From Gordonibacter faecis (GTDB taxonomy: Bacteria; Actinomycetota; Coriobacteriia; Coriobacteriales; Eggerthellaceae): a stretch of 64,000 bases of DNA. Both the position numbers and the translations under genes were made by a program. The DNA lies in contig NZ_JASJEU010000024.1 of the NCBI RefSeq assembly GCF_030077735.1, positions 186,001-250,000 of the forward strand. Direction: 5' to 3'. Below the pieces are notes generated by a model. That model was not told where the DNA came from, did not search any database, and saw nothing but the letters and a program-made list of their open reading frames with translations. Shown piece after piece: positions 9,104 through 17,251 of the stretch. Numbering within the stretch: the first letter of the stretch is position 1; the number at the start of each line of letters is the position of its first letter.

Positions 9104-9283
9104 CTATTCCGTCTCGATGACCTCGCGGTTCTTGTAGAAACCGCAGTTCGGGCACACGCGGTGCGGAAGCTTCACTTCGCCGCACTGCGGGCACACGGAA
9201 CGAGCGGGCGCCGCGATCTTGTCGTTGCTGCTACGACGGTTGTGGGTGCGGATGCGGCCCATCTTGCGCTTAGGTACTGCCAT
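9104..9283 (-). CDS. rpmF: 50S ribosomal protein L32
   Basis: This 59-residue protein begins MAVPKRKMGRIRTHNRRS, typical of L32, and contains two CxxC pairs (CPQCGEVKLPHRVCPNCG) forming the zinc-binding form. The start at 9283 follows GAAGGAGATAGAGGATC. It belongs to the yceD-rpmF-plsX cluster known from many bacteria, but here yceD is 6 kb upstream because a transporter block lies between them. Confidence 0.97.
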   Translation of the reverse strand: MAVPKRKMGRIRTHNRRSSNDKIAAPARSVCPQCGEVKLPHRVCPNCGFYKNREVIETE

Positions 9284-9453
9284 GATCCTCTATCTCCTTC
9301 AGGTAAGTCGAGCGAACTTGGCCGCTCGTTCTCGCTTGGTAAACACGCGAAACGGTATAGTACCAAAGGAACACCCTTACCGCAAGTACCAATCCCCCAC
9401 TTTCCCCAAACCGCACGCAGGATTCATAAGCTGGTTCATAAGCTTGCTCCCTT

Positions 9454-9614
9454 TGTCATCCTGAGCGGAGCGCGAAGCGCGTAGTCGCGACGCGAAGCTA
9501 GTCCCGTAGGGGAAGGATCCCGAGTGGCGTCAGCTGGGAATCTCACGGTTAGCACCACACGGGATCCTTCGACTCCGCTCACTGCGTTCGCTTCGCTCAG
9601 GATGACAGGGGGGG
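9454..9614. repeat. paired TGTCATCCTGAGCG / CGCTCAGGATGACAG repeats in inverted orientation
   Basis: The stretch begins TTGTCATCCTGAGCGGAGCG and ends CGCTTCGCTCAGGATGACAG, with inner GAAGGATCCCG and CGGGATCCTTCG arms. It is thus two copies of a short repeat facing each other between the ABC exporter stop (9621) and the rpmF leader. A run of eight G follows. The repeat reads as VILSEVEGSR-like peptide when translated, but no gene is supported here. Confidence 0.75.
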
Positions 9615-9620
9615 GCTGTG

Positions 9621-11516
9621 TCACGATGACACTCCGCCGAACTGCATCTTATAGTAGTTGGCATACGTGCCGCCCAGGGCCAGTAGTTCGTCGTGGGTGC
9701 CTTGTTCGGCTACGCGACCGTCTTCCACCACGGCAATAAGGTCGGCGTTGCGAATGGTAGACAGGCGGTGGGCAATCACAAGCGTGGTGCGACCGGCAGA
9801 CAGTTCTTCGAGCGACTTCTGGATGGCGCGTTCGCTCTCATTGTCAAGCGCGCTCGTGGCCTCATCAAGAATAAGGATACGCGGGTCCTTCAAGAACACG
9901 CGCGCGATGGCGATGCGCTGCTTCTGCCCGCCCGACAGGCGTGCGCCGCGCTCCCCCACGAACGTGTCGTAGCCATCCGGCAGGCTCAGCACGAAGTCGT
10001 GGATGCTCGCGCGCCGCGCCGCTTCCACAATCTCAGGCGTCGTGGCCTCGGGGCGACCATACGCAATGTTTTCGCGAATAGTGCCGCCGAACAGGTACAC
10101 GTCCTGCTGCACAATGCCGATGGCGTCGCGCAGCGATTCCACGGTAACCGTGCGAATGTCGATGCCGTCAATTTCCACGCTGCCGCTGGCAGGGTCGTAG
10201 AAACGCGGCAGCAGCGAGCATGTGGTGGTTTTGCCGCCGCCCGACGGGCCCACCAGCGCCACGTTTGTGCCCGCCGGAATAGCCAGGTCAAGCCCGCGTA
10301 GCACCTCATGTTCGCCATCGTAGCTGAAATGCACGTCGCGGTAGCGTACGGCCCCCGCCACAAACCCTTCCGCGTCAGCACTCGCGCCGCTGAACACCAC
10401 CGCTGCCCCGTCGGCCGCACCGGCATGACGTTCCTCACGCCGCCGGGCACGTTCCGCCGCATTCAAGTCCACCGCATCCGGCGCATCAGCGATGTCGGGC
10501 CGCACAGCCAGCACCTCCATGAAGCGGCGAAAGCCCGCGTAGCCCTTCTGGAACTGCTCGGTGAAGTTGATCAGCTGCTCGATGGGCGACAGGAAAATGC
10601 CGATGTAGAGGGCGTATATGGCCAGGTCGGTCACCGCAAGCGTACCCTGCGCCACGAAGTAGCCGCCGCCCACGATGGTCACCGTGTACAGCACGCCCGT
10701 AAACGCCGAGTTCACCGCATGAAACGACCCCATGAACCGATACGAGCTCTCCTTGGTAGCCACAAATCGCTCATTCGTGCGCGCAAACTTCTTGATTTCC
10801 ACACCCTCGTTGCCGAACGACTTCACCACGCGAATGCCGCCGAGCGAATCCTGCAGCCGCGCGTTGATGTCGGCCATCTTCTTGCGGTTCTCGGTGAAGA
10901 TGACGCGCTTTTTGTAGTTGCGCCAAAACGCGTAGGCCGCCAGCAGCACCGTGGCTCCCAGCATGATAGCCGTGAGCGGCACGTTGATCAGGAACAACAG
11001 CGCGAATGAGCCCACAATTTTCAAGATACAGATAAACAGGTTCTCCGGCCCGTGATGCGCCAGCTCCGAAATGTCGAACAGGTCGGTGAGTAGTTTGCTC
11101 ATCATCTCACCGGTGTTGTTGCGGTCGTAATAGCTGAACGACAGGCGCTGGTACTGGCCGAACAGGTCGCGGCGCATGTCGGCCTCCATGCGCGCGCCCA
11201 TGATGTGTCCCCAGCTGGTGATGAAGTACTGACAGCCCGTGCGCAACGCATACAGCGCCACGAACAAAAGCGTTATCCACCCGAGCGAACTCACAATGAC
11301 CTCGGGTGAACTCAGGAAGAAGTCCTTCGTGAAAAAGTTGAGGAACTGGGGGAACGCGAGGTCCACCGCCGCAAGCACCGTGGCGCAGACGAGGTCGAAC
11401 ACGAAGAGAAACGTGTAAGGCTTGTAGTAGCTCGCGAAGCGCGCAAGCACCTGACGTGCGGAAACCTGCGGCTCATCCGCCAGCGGCGATGGACTGGGAT
11501 TTTGTTTGGTATTCAT
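9621..11516 (-). CDS. ABC exporter, fused membrane and ATPase domains
   Basis: This 631-residue half-transporter of the MsbA/LmrA/BmrA type has six membrane helices (about residues 30-330) followed by a nucleotide-binding domain. Visible are Walker A GPSGGGKTTTC, signature LSGGQKQRIAIARVF, Walker B ILILDEATSALD and the H-loop IAHRLSTI. It would work as a homodimer exporting lipid, drug or peptide; the substrate is unknown. An Ala/Arg-rich linker (about 350-395, RRREERHAGAADG) between the domains is longer than usual. The gene starts 5 bases after the stop of the ClC gene, so they are co-transcribed. Confidence 0.93.
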   Translation of the reverse strand: MNTKQNPSPSPLADEPQVSARQVLARFASYYKPYTFLFVFDLVCATVLAAVDLAFPQFLNFFTKDFFLSSPEVIVSSLGWITLLFVALYALRTGCQYFITSWGHIMGARMEADMRRDLFGQYQRLSFSYYDRNNTGEMMSKLLTDLFDISELAHHGPENLFICILKIVGSFALLFLINVPLTAIMLGATVLLAAYAFWRNYKKRVIFTENRKKMADINARLQDSLGGIRVVKSFGNEGVEIKKFARTNERFVATKESSYRFMGSFHAVNSAFTGVLYTVTIVGGGYFVAQGTLAVTDLAIYALYIGIFLSPIEQLINFTEQFQKGYAGFRRFMEVLAVRPDIADAPDAVDLNAAERARRREERHAGAADGAAVVFSGASADAEGFVAGAVRYRDVHFSYDGEHEVLRGLDLAIPAGTNVALVGPSGGGKTTTCSLLPRFYDPASGSVEIDGIDIRTVTVESLRDAIGIVQQDVYLFGGTIRENIAYGRPEATTPEIVEAARRASIHDFVLSLPDGYDTFVGERGARLSGGQKQRIAIARVFLKDPRILILDEATSALDNESERAIQKSLEELSAGRTTLVIAHRLSTIRNADLIAVVEDGRVAEQGTHDELLALGGTYANYYKMQFGGVSS

Positions 11517-11521
11517 GAGGG

Positions 11522-12820
11522 CTATTGTACCTCTTTCCCGCTCAGCGCAGAGCGCTCCCTCTGCGCAGCGGCGCGAGCGCGGGTGCGGAGGCGTACGAGG
11601 TGGCTTACCAGGCCGTGGCCAAACACGCCGAAGTCGCGGCTACCCAAGTATGCTGCGGCTACGCCCACTGCTACGTAGGGCACGGCTGCGAGGCCGAAGA
11701 TTTCCGCACCCATGAGAAATGCCGCAAGGGAGCAGCGGCTCGCGGCCGCGAAGAACGATACCATGCCTACCGCCGCCAGAAACGGCGCCGACACGCCCGC
11801 AAGCTGTCCGAGCGCGCACCCCAAAAGCGCACCGATGGTGAACATGGGCATGATTTCGCCGCCCTTGAAGCCAAAGCCCAACGCCAATACCGTGAGCAGC
11901 GCTTTCACGGCGAAGTCGCCGGATCCTGCATGCCCCGCGAGCGCTCCCATTAAAAGTGGAGCGCCGGTTCCTTCGAAGCGTTGCCACGAGCATGCCAGCA
12001 CCAGCGCCACAATGATAAGACCGCCGACAACCACCACAACAAGGGGCTTCCCCACGCGCGTGCGCATGAGGTGCCGCGTGCCCGTGAGCCCTGCCGCGAA
12101 AAGCGCGCCCGCCCCCGCGCACGCGAGGCCCACCACCAGGCATTCAGCCATCGTTTCCCACGAAAGCGCCGGCATGGCAACCGCCGGGATGGCATCGCCT
12201 ATGCCAATGGGTTTTGCGATGGCGTAGGCCACAAACGACGCAAGCAGCATCGTGGCCGCGTGACGCGCGACCGAGCCCTTGAAGCGCACGAGTTCGAGCA
12301 CGAACATGGCCGCACCAAGCGGGGCGAAGAACAGCGCGCTGAATGCCGCCGCCATACCGCACGCGGCGGCGTACCCCTCAAGCAGACCTTCGCGGCGGTG
12401 TTCACGGCGAACGGCATAGAGCTTAAACGGACGGCCCACAGTCGCGCCGAGCGAGGCACCCATCTGCATGACCGCGGCCTCCTTGCCCACCGATCCGCCG
12501 CCCACCACGGTGAGGCACGTGCCTGCAAGGATGCCCGGCGTGAGCGCAGCCGGCACGCGGCGGTTGGCGCGCATGTCGTTCACCACCGTGTCTGTGGCCA
12601 GGTTCACAGGCAGTTTCAGTAGCTTGTAGAGAAAGAGCGAGAGCACGCCGAGCACCGGCAGCGCGAAAAGCAGCCAGGAAAAGCGGCTTGAGAGGCTGCT
12701 TGCGAGATCAACCGCAAGCGAGAGCAGGATGGATGCGCCCGCGCCCACCGCGCCAATGACCACGGCAAACACAATGTGGCGAGCGATTTGTCCGCCATCG
12801 AACCCGCGCTCTTCGCCCAC
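11522..12820 (-). CDS. ClC-family chloride channel/antiporter
   Basis: This 432-residue polytopic protein of the ClC fold has roughly ten or more hydrophobic helices. The helix-F motif is GGSVGKEAAVMQMGASLG, which keeps the gating glutamate but has AAV where most have GPxV. The helix-N region is GGEIMPMFTIGALLGCALG, an unusual version of the GxFxP loop. ClC proteins move chloride or fluoride, often in exchange for protons. The motif changes make the ion uncertain. It probably forms an operon with the ABC exporter just downstream. Confidence 0.88.
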   Translation of the reverse strand: MGEERGFDGGQIARHIVFAVVIGAVGAGASILLSLAVDLASSLSSRFSWLLFALPVLGVLSLFLYKLLKLPVNLATDTVVNDMRANRRVPAALTPGILAGTCLTVVGGGSVGKEAAVMQMGASLGATVGRPFKLYAVRREHRREGLLEGYAAACGMAAAFSALFFAPLGAAMFVLELVRFKGSVARHAATMLLASFVAYAIAKPIGIGDAIPAVAMPALSWETMAECLVVGLACAGAGALFAAGLTGTRHLMRTRVGKPLVVVVVGGLIIVALVLACSWQRFEGTGAPLLMGALAGHAGSGDFAVKALLTVLALGFGFKGGEIMPMFTIGALLGCALGQLAGVSAPFLAAVGMVSFFAAASRCSLAAFLMGAEIFGLAAVPYVAVGVAAAYLGSRDFGVFGHGLVSHLVRLRTRARAAAQRERSALSGKEVQ

Positions 12821-12900
12821 CGTTCGCCTCCCTCGCCGCCGCTTGCATCCGCACTATGGTACGTGCGCGGCGTGCGGCGGCGAGACCACAAACAAACCCG

Positions 12901-13611
12901 TTACCGCCCCGCCGCAAAACGGTCAGCGTTCGCCCGCCGCAGGAGTAACCAGGTGAGAGCTAACGCTGCAAGCGAGACAACCAAGTAGAGCACAGCGGGC
13001 AACGCTGGCGCGTAAGGCGACCCCATCAATGAAGCCATAAAAGTGCCGTATGCCTCTATGCCGCCAATGAAGAGCGAGAAGAGAGCAGGAAGTCCTATGG
13101 TCACGAAAAAGAACAGGCCAATCACCACCACCGCCGTCCACCCCGTGCCGATGCGCCGCTGGAGTACCGTCGCAGCAAGCGCACAGGACGCCACCGCAAA
13201 GTTCAGCAGGAATACCTGGATAAATACGGTAAGTACGAAGGAACCCGTTGTGTATAAGAGAGAATGCCCGGGCCATAACCCTTGCATGACCAGCGCCAAC
13301 ACCACCGAAAGAAGTGCGAACAGAAATGCTTCCGCTACCACCGCCAGCGCGAAGATCAAAAACATCTCCCAACGCGTCAGTCCACTTTGCAGGAAGAAAC
13401 CAGCGTCTTTTCCAAATGTTATCACCGTCCAAAATATAAGAAATATGATGATAAAAGAATCCACGCCACTGAAGCTGACAAACCCATATCCGAGTACGCT
13501 GAAGAGCAGCTGAAGTGCAGCCAAACCTATCGCCGTGCATACGACGAAGAGGGCGCTTTGTTTCAGAAGCTTTTTTAGCACGTAGCGCACGGCCACCTTG
13601 AATTTAGTCAT
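12901..13611 (-). CDS. membrane subunit of a GntR-controlled ABC transporter
   Basis: This 236-residue protein has six predicted hydrophobic segments and no ATPase motif. It follows the ATPase gene with a 1-base overlap of stop and start, so it is the permease of that transporter. The YtrA-type arrangement regulator-ATPase-permease is common in Gram-positives and often concerns antibiotic or cell-envelope stress. I cannot name the substrate. Confidence 0.8.
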   Translation of the reverse strand: MTKFKVAVRYVLKKLLKQSALFVVCTAIGLAALQLLFSVLGYGFVSFSGVDSFIIIFLIFWTVITFGKDAGFFLQSGLTRWEMFLIFALAVVAEAFLFALLSVVLALVMQGLWPGHSLLYTTGSFVLTVFIQVFLLNFAVASCALAATVLQRRIGTGWTAVVVIGLFFFVTIGLPALFSLFIGGIEAYGTFMASLMGSPYAPALPAVLYLVVSLAALALTWLLLRRANADRFAAGR

Positions 13612-14477
13612 CAGTTGTTCCTTTCCGTCAGCTTCACGAACAGCTTTTGCAGGTTCATCGGGGCGAACGTGAGCCGCTCATTTGCTGCCACAGCATCGAA
13701 CGTGCCTCGCAGGTAGGCCACCTTGAGTCCAGCCAGTTCGTCAACGCCAAGTACCTCGCGACCTTCGCAGTACGCGTCCACGTCTTCCGCGCGGCCGGAC
13801 ACGCTGTAGCCACTCGCGCGCAACTCTTCTGCCGAGGCTTGCAGAAGCACGTGCCCGTGGTCGATGACCGTCACCTGTTCCACAAGGCTCGCCACTTCTT
13901 CGATGAGGTGCGTGGCTACGATGATCGTACGCTGCTTCTCCAGGTAATCCTCCAGTAGCAACTGGTAGAACAGTTCACGCGCATTCGCGTCGAGACCGAG
14001 CACTGGTTCATCGAGCAGCAGGTAGTCGTCGGTGGTAGCAAGCGCGATGGCCAGGCGATACACCGTGCGATACCCCGTTGAAAGCGCATCAACGGTTACG
14101 TCAGTTTCAAGGCCGAACTGCTCCGCGATAGACAGCGCCGTGTGCGGGTTGAAGCCTTCATAGAAGGCGGCCAACTTTTGGTAGAGCTTGTCAACCCGCC
14201 AGGTGTCGGGGTAGAGGTCGCACGGCCCGAGCGCATACACCTTGGCAAGCGCCGACGGATTCTCCGTCACGGGTTCGCCGTCCACAAGCACGCGCCCTTC
14301 CGTGGGGAACAGGCGGTTCGACGCGATGCCCAGAAGCGTGGACTTTCCCGCTCCGTTGCGGCCGAGCAGCGCGTGGATCTTTCCCGGCTCGAACGTGAGC
14401 GAAACGTTGTCGAGCGCCTTGGTGTGGCCGTAGCGCTTGGTGACGCCTTCAGCGCGGATGCCGCGTTCTTCACTCAT
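13611..14477 (-). CDS. ABC transporter ATP-binding protein
   Basis: This is a 288-residue ATPase subunit. The start at ATG 14477 (MSEERGIRAEGVTKRYG) overlaps the gntR stop by 8 bases and is preferred to an in-frame start six codons upstream. Walker A is GRNGAGKSTLLG. The signature region DALSTGYRTVYRLAIAL is LSTGY instead of LSGGQ, as often seen in YtrB-like proteins. Walker B is YLLLDEPVLGLD, and a His-loop VATHLIEEV follows. It partners the membrane protein encoded next. Confidence 0.9.
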   Translation of the reverse strand: MSEERGIRAEGVTKRYGHTKALDNVSLTFEPGKIHALLGRNGAGKSTLLGIASNRLFPTEGRVLVDGEPVTENPSALAKVYALGPCDLYPDTWRVDKLYQKLAAFYEGFNPHTALSIAEQFGLETDVTVDALSTGYRTVYRLAIALATTDDYLLLDEPVLGLDANARELFYQLLLEDYLEKQRTIIVATHLIEEVASLVEQVTVIDHGHVLLQASAEELRASGYSVSGRAEDVDAYCEGREVLGVDELAGLKVAYLRGTFDAVAANERLTFAPMNLQKLFVKLTERNN

Positions 14478-14841
14478 GGTCCAACCCTTTCTCAACGAGC
14501 GCGAGTACCTGCTCCTTCGTCATGCCCAGCTTGCGCGCCTCGGTAACGAGGGTATCCACGTAGCGCTTGGCGAACGCGGCCTGGCGTTTCGCGCGGATGG
14601 CATCGAGTGCACCGTCGCTCACGTACATGCCCATGCCGCGCCGCTTGTGGATGATCCCCTCGTCCACCAGGATGTTCATACCCTTGAGCACCGTATGCGG
14701 GTTGATGCCGAAGAGCGCCGCCACCTCATTGGTGGAGGGCACGCGGTCACCTTCCGCATAGATGCCGGTAAACACCTCGTCTTCGATCGATTCCGCAATC
14801 TGAATGAACAGCGGCGTTTCCCTACTCGGATCGACATTCAT
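14470..14841 (-). CDS. GntR-family regulator, YtrA type
   Basis: This 123-residue regulator has the short YtrA layout: an N-terminal winged helix (PLFIQIAESIEDEVFTGIY, RVPSTNEVAALFGINPHTV, ILVDEGIIHKRRGMGMYV) and only a small C-terminal helical tail. YtrA regulators repress their own ABC-transporter operon, which fits the two overlapping downstream genes. A palindrome at 14871-14884 is the probable operator. Confidence 0.92.
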   Translation of the reverse strand: MNVDPSRETPLFIQIAESIEDEVFTGIYAEGDRVPSTNEVAALFGINPHTVLKGMNILVDEGIIHKRRGMGMYVSDGALDAIRAKRQAAFAKRYVDTLVTEARKLGMTKEQVLALVEKGLDHE

Positions 14842-14870
14842 TCCTTGGCCCGTTTCTAGTTCGATGGTTT

Positions 14871-14884
14871 GTTACTCAAGTAAC
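14871..14884. promoter_or_regulatory. palindrome upstream of gntR, likely operator
   Basis: GTTACT-CA-AGTAAC is a perfect 6-bp inverted repeat, 30 bases upstream of the gntR start, followed by a further TAACTAAC. YtrA-type regulators bind sites of this kind near their own promoter. Confidence 0.6.
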
Positions 14885-14940
14885 TAACTAACATTCTAGA
14901 GGCTCCCTCTCCCATTCGTCAAGTGAAATAATAATCATCA

Positions 14941-14956
14941 TGTTTCACGTGAAACA
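14941..14956. promoter_or_regulatory. parS: parS centromere site (ParB binding)
   Basis: TGTTTCACGTGAAACA is a perfect 16-bp palindrome identical to the consensus parS of Bacillus and most bacteria. ParB binds it, spreads, and loads SMC. A degenerate half-site-like ACGTGCGAAACA follows at 14959-14970. It lies in an intergenic region between gntR and the AT-rich stretch, not inside a gene. Such sites cluster near the replication origin. Confidence 0.9.
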
Positions 14957-14989
14957 CCCACGTGCGAAACACCTACGATCACTCCAGGT

Positions 14990-15320
14990 CACACCCCTTC
15001 TCCCCCAACTTCAAACCCACAAACCACCAAAAAATCAATCGTCAAAAAATCGATCGTCAAAAAGAGACCGCCGAAAAGTGACACTCAAAAAATGGTTGGC
15101 GAAAGAATAATCGGTGAAAAAATGGTTAATGAAAGAAAAATGGTTCTTATAAAAGTGATTTGTTGAGACTGGTTTCTGATAGCTGCAACGAAAAATTCGT
15201 TGCTGAAAATTGGTAAGGGGAATTAAAAAGCAACTCAAGGTGGCAACTATACTATGACTAAAAGAGACAACTATATAAGGTAACTCGTGGAAACAGGCCA
15301 GAGGGAGCTTTTGCTGCCTA
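14990..15320. other. AT-rich low-complexity intergenic stretch with short tandem repeats
   Basis: This gap is markedly AT-rich. AAAAAATCRATCGTC occurs twice in tandem near 15028-15060. AAAAAATGGTTRRYGAAAG-like units recur near 15087-15145. A short frame reading on the minus strand repeats NHF and shows no family, so I do not call a gene. It lies between the parS site and the yceD terminator. Confidence 0.5.
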
Positions 15321-15324
15321 CCAT

Positions 15325-15355
15325 GAAAAAACGGGCCTTGGAGGGCCCGTTTTGG
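15325..15355. terminator. terminator downstream of yceD (bidirectional)
   Basis: AACGGGCC (15330-15337) pairs with GGCCCGTT (15344-15351), flanked by A6 on the left and TTTTGG on the right, so it can end minus-strand transcription from yceD with a run of six U. Confidence 0.85.
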
Positions 15356-15378
15356 TTTTGCTTGGTGTGTGGGAGGAT

Positions 15379-15930
15379 TTAGTTGTTATCGAAGGGGAAA
15401 TCTTTTAAGACGGAGAACGGGTTGGGGGGTTCTTCGTTGGAGTCTTCGGCAGCGGGGGCGCAGTTGCAGGGGCCCTCGTTGAGGTTGGCACCGCAGGTGG
15501 GGCACAGTCCCTTGCAGTCGTCTTCGCAGAGCGGCACCAGGGGGAACTCCAGCAGCAGCGCGGCGCGAATGAGCGGCTCCAGGTCGATGATGTTATCCGC
15601 CGGCAAAACGTCGAACTCGTCGTCGTCCATATCCTCAGGAGCGGCCTTTTCGGCATCCAGCAAAAAGTAGCCTTCGATATCACCCGTTACCGACAGCGGA
15701 AACTCATTCAGGCAGCGGGCGCACGAGGTCTTCGCCTCGCCCTCCACCGTGCCGGTGACCAGCAGCGCGTCGCCCGTGTTCGACACATCAACCTGCCAGG
15801 CAAGGGGGCCGTCGAAGTCGTACAGATCGGGGCCCGCCTTCATGACGGGTTCCGCAAAGGAGCCCTCAAAATGCTGGCATTCCGCCGGTGCAAACAGCTC
15901 GGGCGGAATATGAATACGCGTGGAATCCAT
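15379..15930 (-). CDS. yceD: YceD/DUF177 family protein
   Basis: This 183-residue protein has the DUF177 pattern: an N-terminal beta-rich part, the CARCLNEFP motif near residues 69-77, and a C-terminal cysteine cluster CEDDCKGLCPTCGANLNEGPC that probably binds zinc. YceD proteins are linked to 23S rRNA accumulation and ribosome assembly and usually lie directly before rpmF. Here rpmF is 6 kb downstream on the same strand. The start codon overlaps the stop of the coiled-coil gene (TCAT), so the two are coupled. Confidence 0.9.
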   Translation of the reverse strand: MDSTRIHIPPELFAPAECQHFEGSFAEPVMKAGPDLYDFDGPLAWQVDVSNTGDALLVTGTVEGEAKTSCARCLNEFPLSVTGDIEGYFLLDAEKAAPEDMDDDEFDVLPADNIIDLEPLIRAALLLEFPLVPLCEDDCKGLCPTCGANLNEGPCNCAPAAEDSNEEPPNPFSVLKDFPFDNN

Positions 15931-16403
15931 CAGCGACCTGCGGCGAGAGAGTTCGCGTTCAGGCGGTCACGACAGCGGCGCACGTTGTTGAGCAGCGTGT
16001 CAAGGCTCTGCTCCACGTGACCAAACACCTCGTCGGCATAATCTTCCGCACCGGCGCGCGTCTGACGCTCCAGCTCGCGAGCGTCGGCGAGAATCTGATC
16101 GGCCTGCTGCTGGGAGATACGGACGATCTCCTGCTCGCTGGCAATGGTCATGGCCTGGCTGCGCGCGTCTTCAATCATGCGATTCGCCTCGGCCTCGGCG
16201 TCGTCGAGCAAGCTCTGGCGCTCGCGCACGATCTGACGCGCCTGAGCGAATTCGCTCGGGAACGTATCGCGAATCTCATCCATGATCTCGAACGCTGCCG
16301 CGATGTCGACTTGGCGCATGTTGCTTTTGCCGAAAACCGGCTTCGAGTCCTCGAGAAGGATCGAGAGCTCTTCAAGCAGCCCCAAGACTCCTGTTTCGTC
16401 CAT
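15930..16403 (-). CDS. DivIVA/SepIVA-like coiled-coil protein
   Basis: The protein is about 157 residues from ATG 16403 (MDETGVLGLLEELSILLEDS), with AAGGAAC just upstream. The N-terminal segment MRQVDIAAAFEIMDEIRDTFPSEF is followed by a long charged coiled coil (about 50-140) rich in AEAEANRMI-like heptads, resembling actinobacterial SepIVA/DivIVA-like proteins and ATP-synthase b-type stalks. A role in cell-pole or cell-wall organisation is plausible but inferred. It heads the yceD transcript and has a good promoter. Confidence 0.7.
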   Translation of the reverse strand: MDETGVLGLLEELSILLEDSKPVFGKSNMRQVDIAAAFEIMDEIRDTFPSEFAQARQIVRERQSLLDDAEAEANRMIEDARSQAMTIASEQEIVRISQQQADQILADARELERQTRAGAEDYADEVFGHVEQSLDTLLNNVRRCRDRLNANSLAAGR

Positions 16404-16480
16404 GATGTTCCTTCCACCCAAGCGTGCTGCGTTTCAAGTGTGTTGGCGCGCAACGACCTGCTGCGCACATGCGTCATAGC

Positions 16481-16509
16481 ATTCTAGCAGGTTTGACGGG
16501 CAAGCCCAA
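16481..16509 (-). promoter_or_regulatory. sigma-70-type promoter for the coiled-coil/yceD operon
   Basis: On the minus strand TTGGGC (16509-16504), a 17-base spacer and TAGAAT (16486-16481) lie about 78 bases before the start at 16403. The rest of the 344-base gap up to coaD shows nothing recognisable. Confidence 0.6.
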
Positions 16510-16747
16510 CGTCACTGCACAAAGCGCGCACATTTTACCCGGTCGGAGGCCCCCTGATACGCTTTCGTCACCCGCCCGTTATCCGGGCGCGCACGCCGCG
16601 CATTCCCCTGCCCCAAGCTACGGGTCGCCCGCGCATTTCCTTCGCCAGCCATCAGCATACAACCTCGCTCCCCCTCCTGCCGCGCTGTGCCCGGTTTTGC
16701 CAGGGGGATGGCGTTTTCCCTCGTCGCAAGGGAGAAACACACGCACA

Positions 16748-17227
16748 CTAGCAAGCGAATTTGCGCTCAAGCGCCTCTTTCACGCAGTCGGGAACGAAGC
16801 CTTCCACATCGCCGTGAAGGCTTGCAATCTCGCGCACGATGGACGACGACAGGTACATATACTGCGGCGGAGACATGATAAACACGGTCTCCAACTGCTT
16901 GTTCAATTGATAATTGAGCGCGGTCATCTGGAATTCGTATTCGAAGTCGGTGATGGCGCGCAGCCCCTTCACCACCACGTTTGCCTCCATGCGCTCAGCG
17001 AAATCCACCAGCAGCTCATCGAAGGGCTCCACGCGCACGTTAGGCAGATGACTCGTTGCCTGGCGCACCAGTTCGGCACGTTCTTCAAGCGTGAACAGCG
17101 GGTTTTTTTTCGGCGAGGCGGCCACGGCCACCACCACTTCATCCACCAGTTGCGCGGCGCGCGTGATGACGTCCATATGCCCGCTGGTGATGGGGTCGAA
17201 TGTGCCGGGAGTGAGTGCTCGTTTCAT
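16748..17227 (-). CDS. coaD: phosphopantetheine adenylyltransferase
   Basis: This 159-residue enzyme converts 4'-phosphopantetheine and ATP to dephospho-CoA, the penultimate step of CoA synthesis. The nucleotidyltransferase motif TPGTFDPITSGHMDVI is at the N-terminus. VVVKGLRAITDFEYEFQM and YMYLSSSIVREIA, the ISSS-type loop, follow. Length and order rsmD-coaD are those of the family. It lies 24 bases after rsmD. Confidence 0.97.
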   Translation of the reverse strand: MKRALTPGTFDPITSGHMDVITRAAQLVDEVVVAVAASPKKNPLFTLEERAELVRQATSHLPNVRVEPFDELLVDFAERMEANVVVKGLRAITDFEYEFQMTALNYQLNKQLETVFIMSPPQYMYLSSSIVREIASLHGDVEGFVPDCVKEALERKFAC

Positions 17228-17251
17228 GTGAGGGGTTTCCGTTTCTTCGCG

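Noticed and set aside
9436..9624. 62-codon minus-strand frame containing VILSEANAVSGVEGSR
   Set aside because: It consists almost wholly of the translated intergenic repeat; no start signal or family.
15035..15238. 67-codon minus-strand frame in the AT-rich gap
   Set aside because: Low-complexity translation repeating NHF from short tandem DNA repeats, no ribosome-binding site and no recognisable domain.
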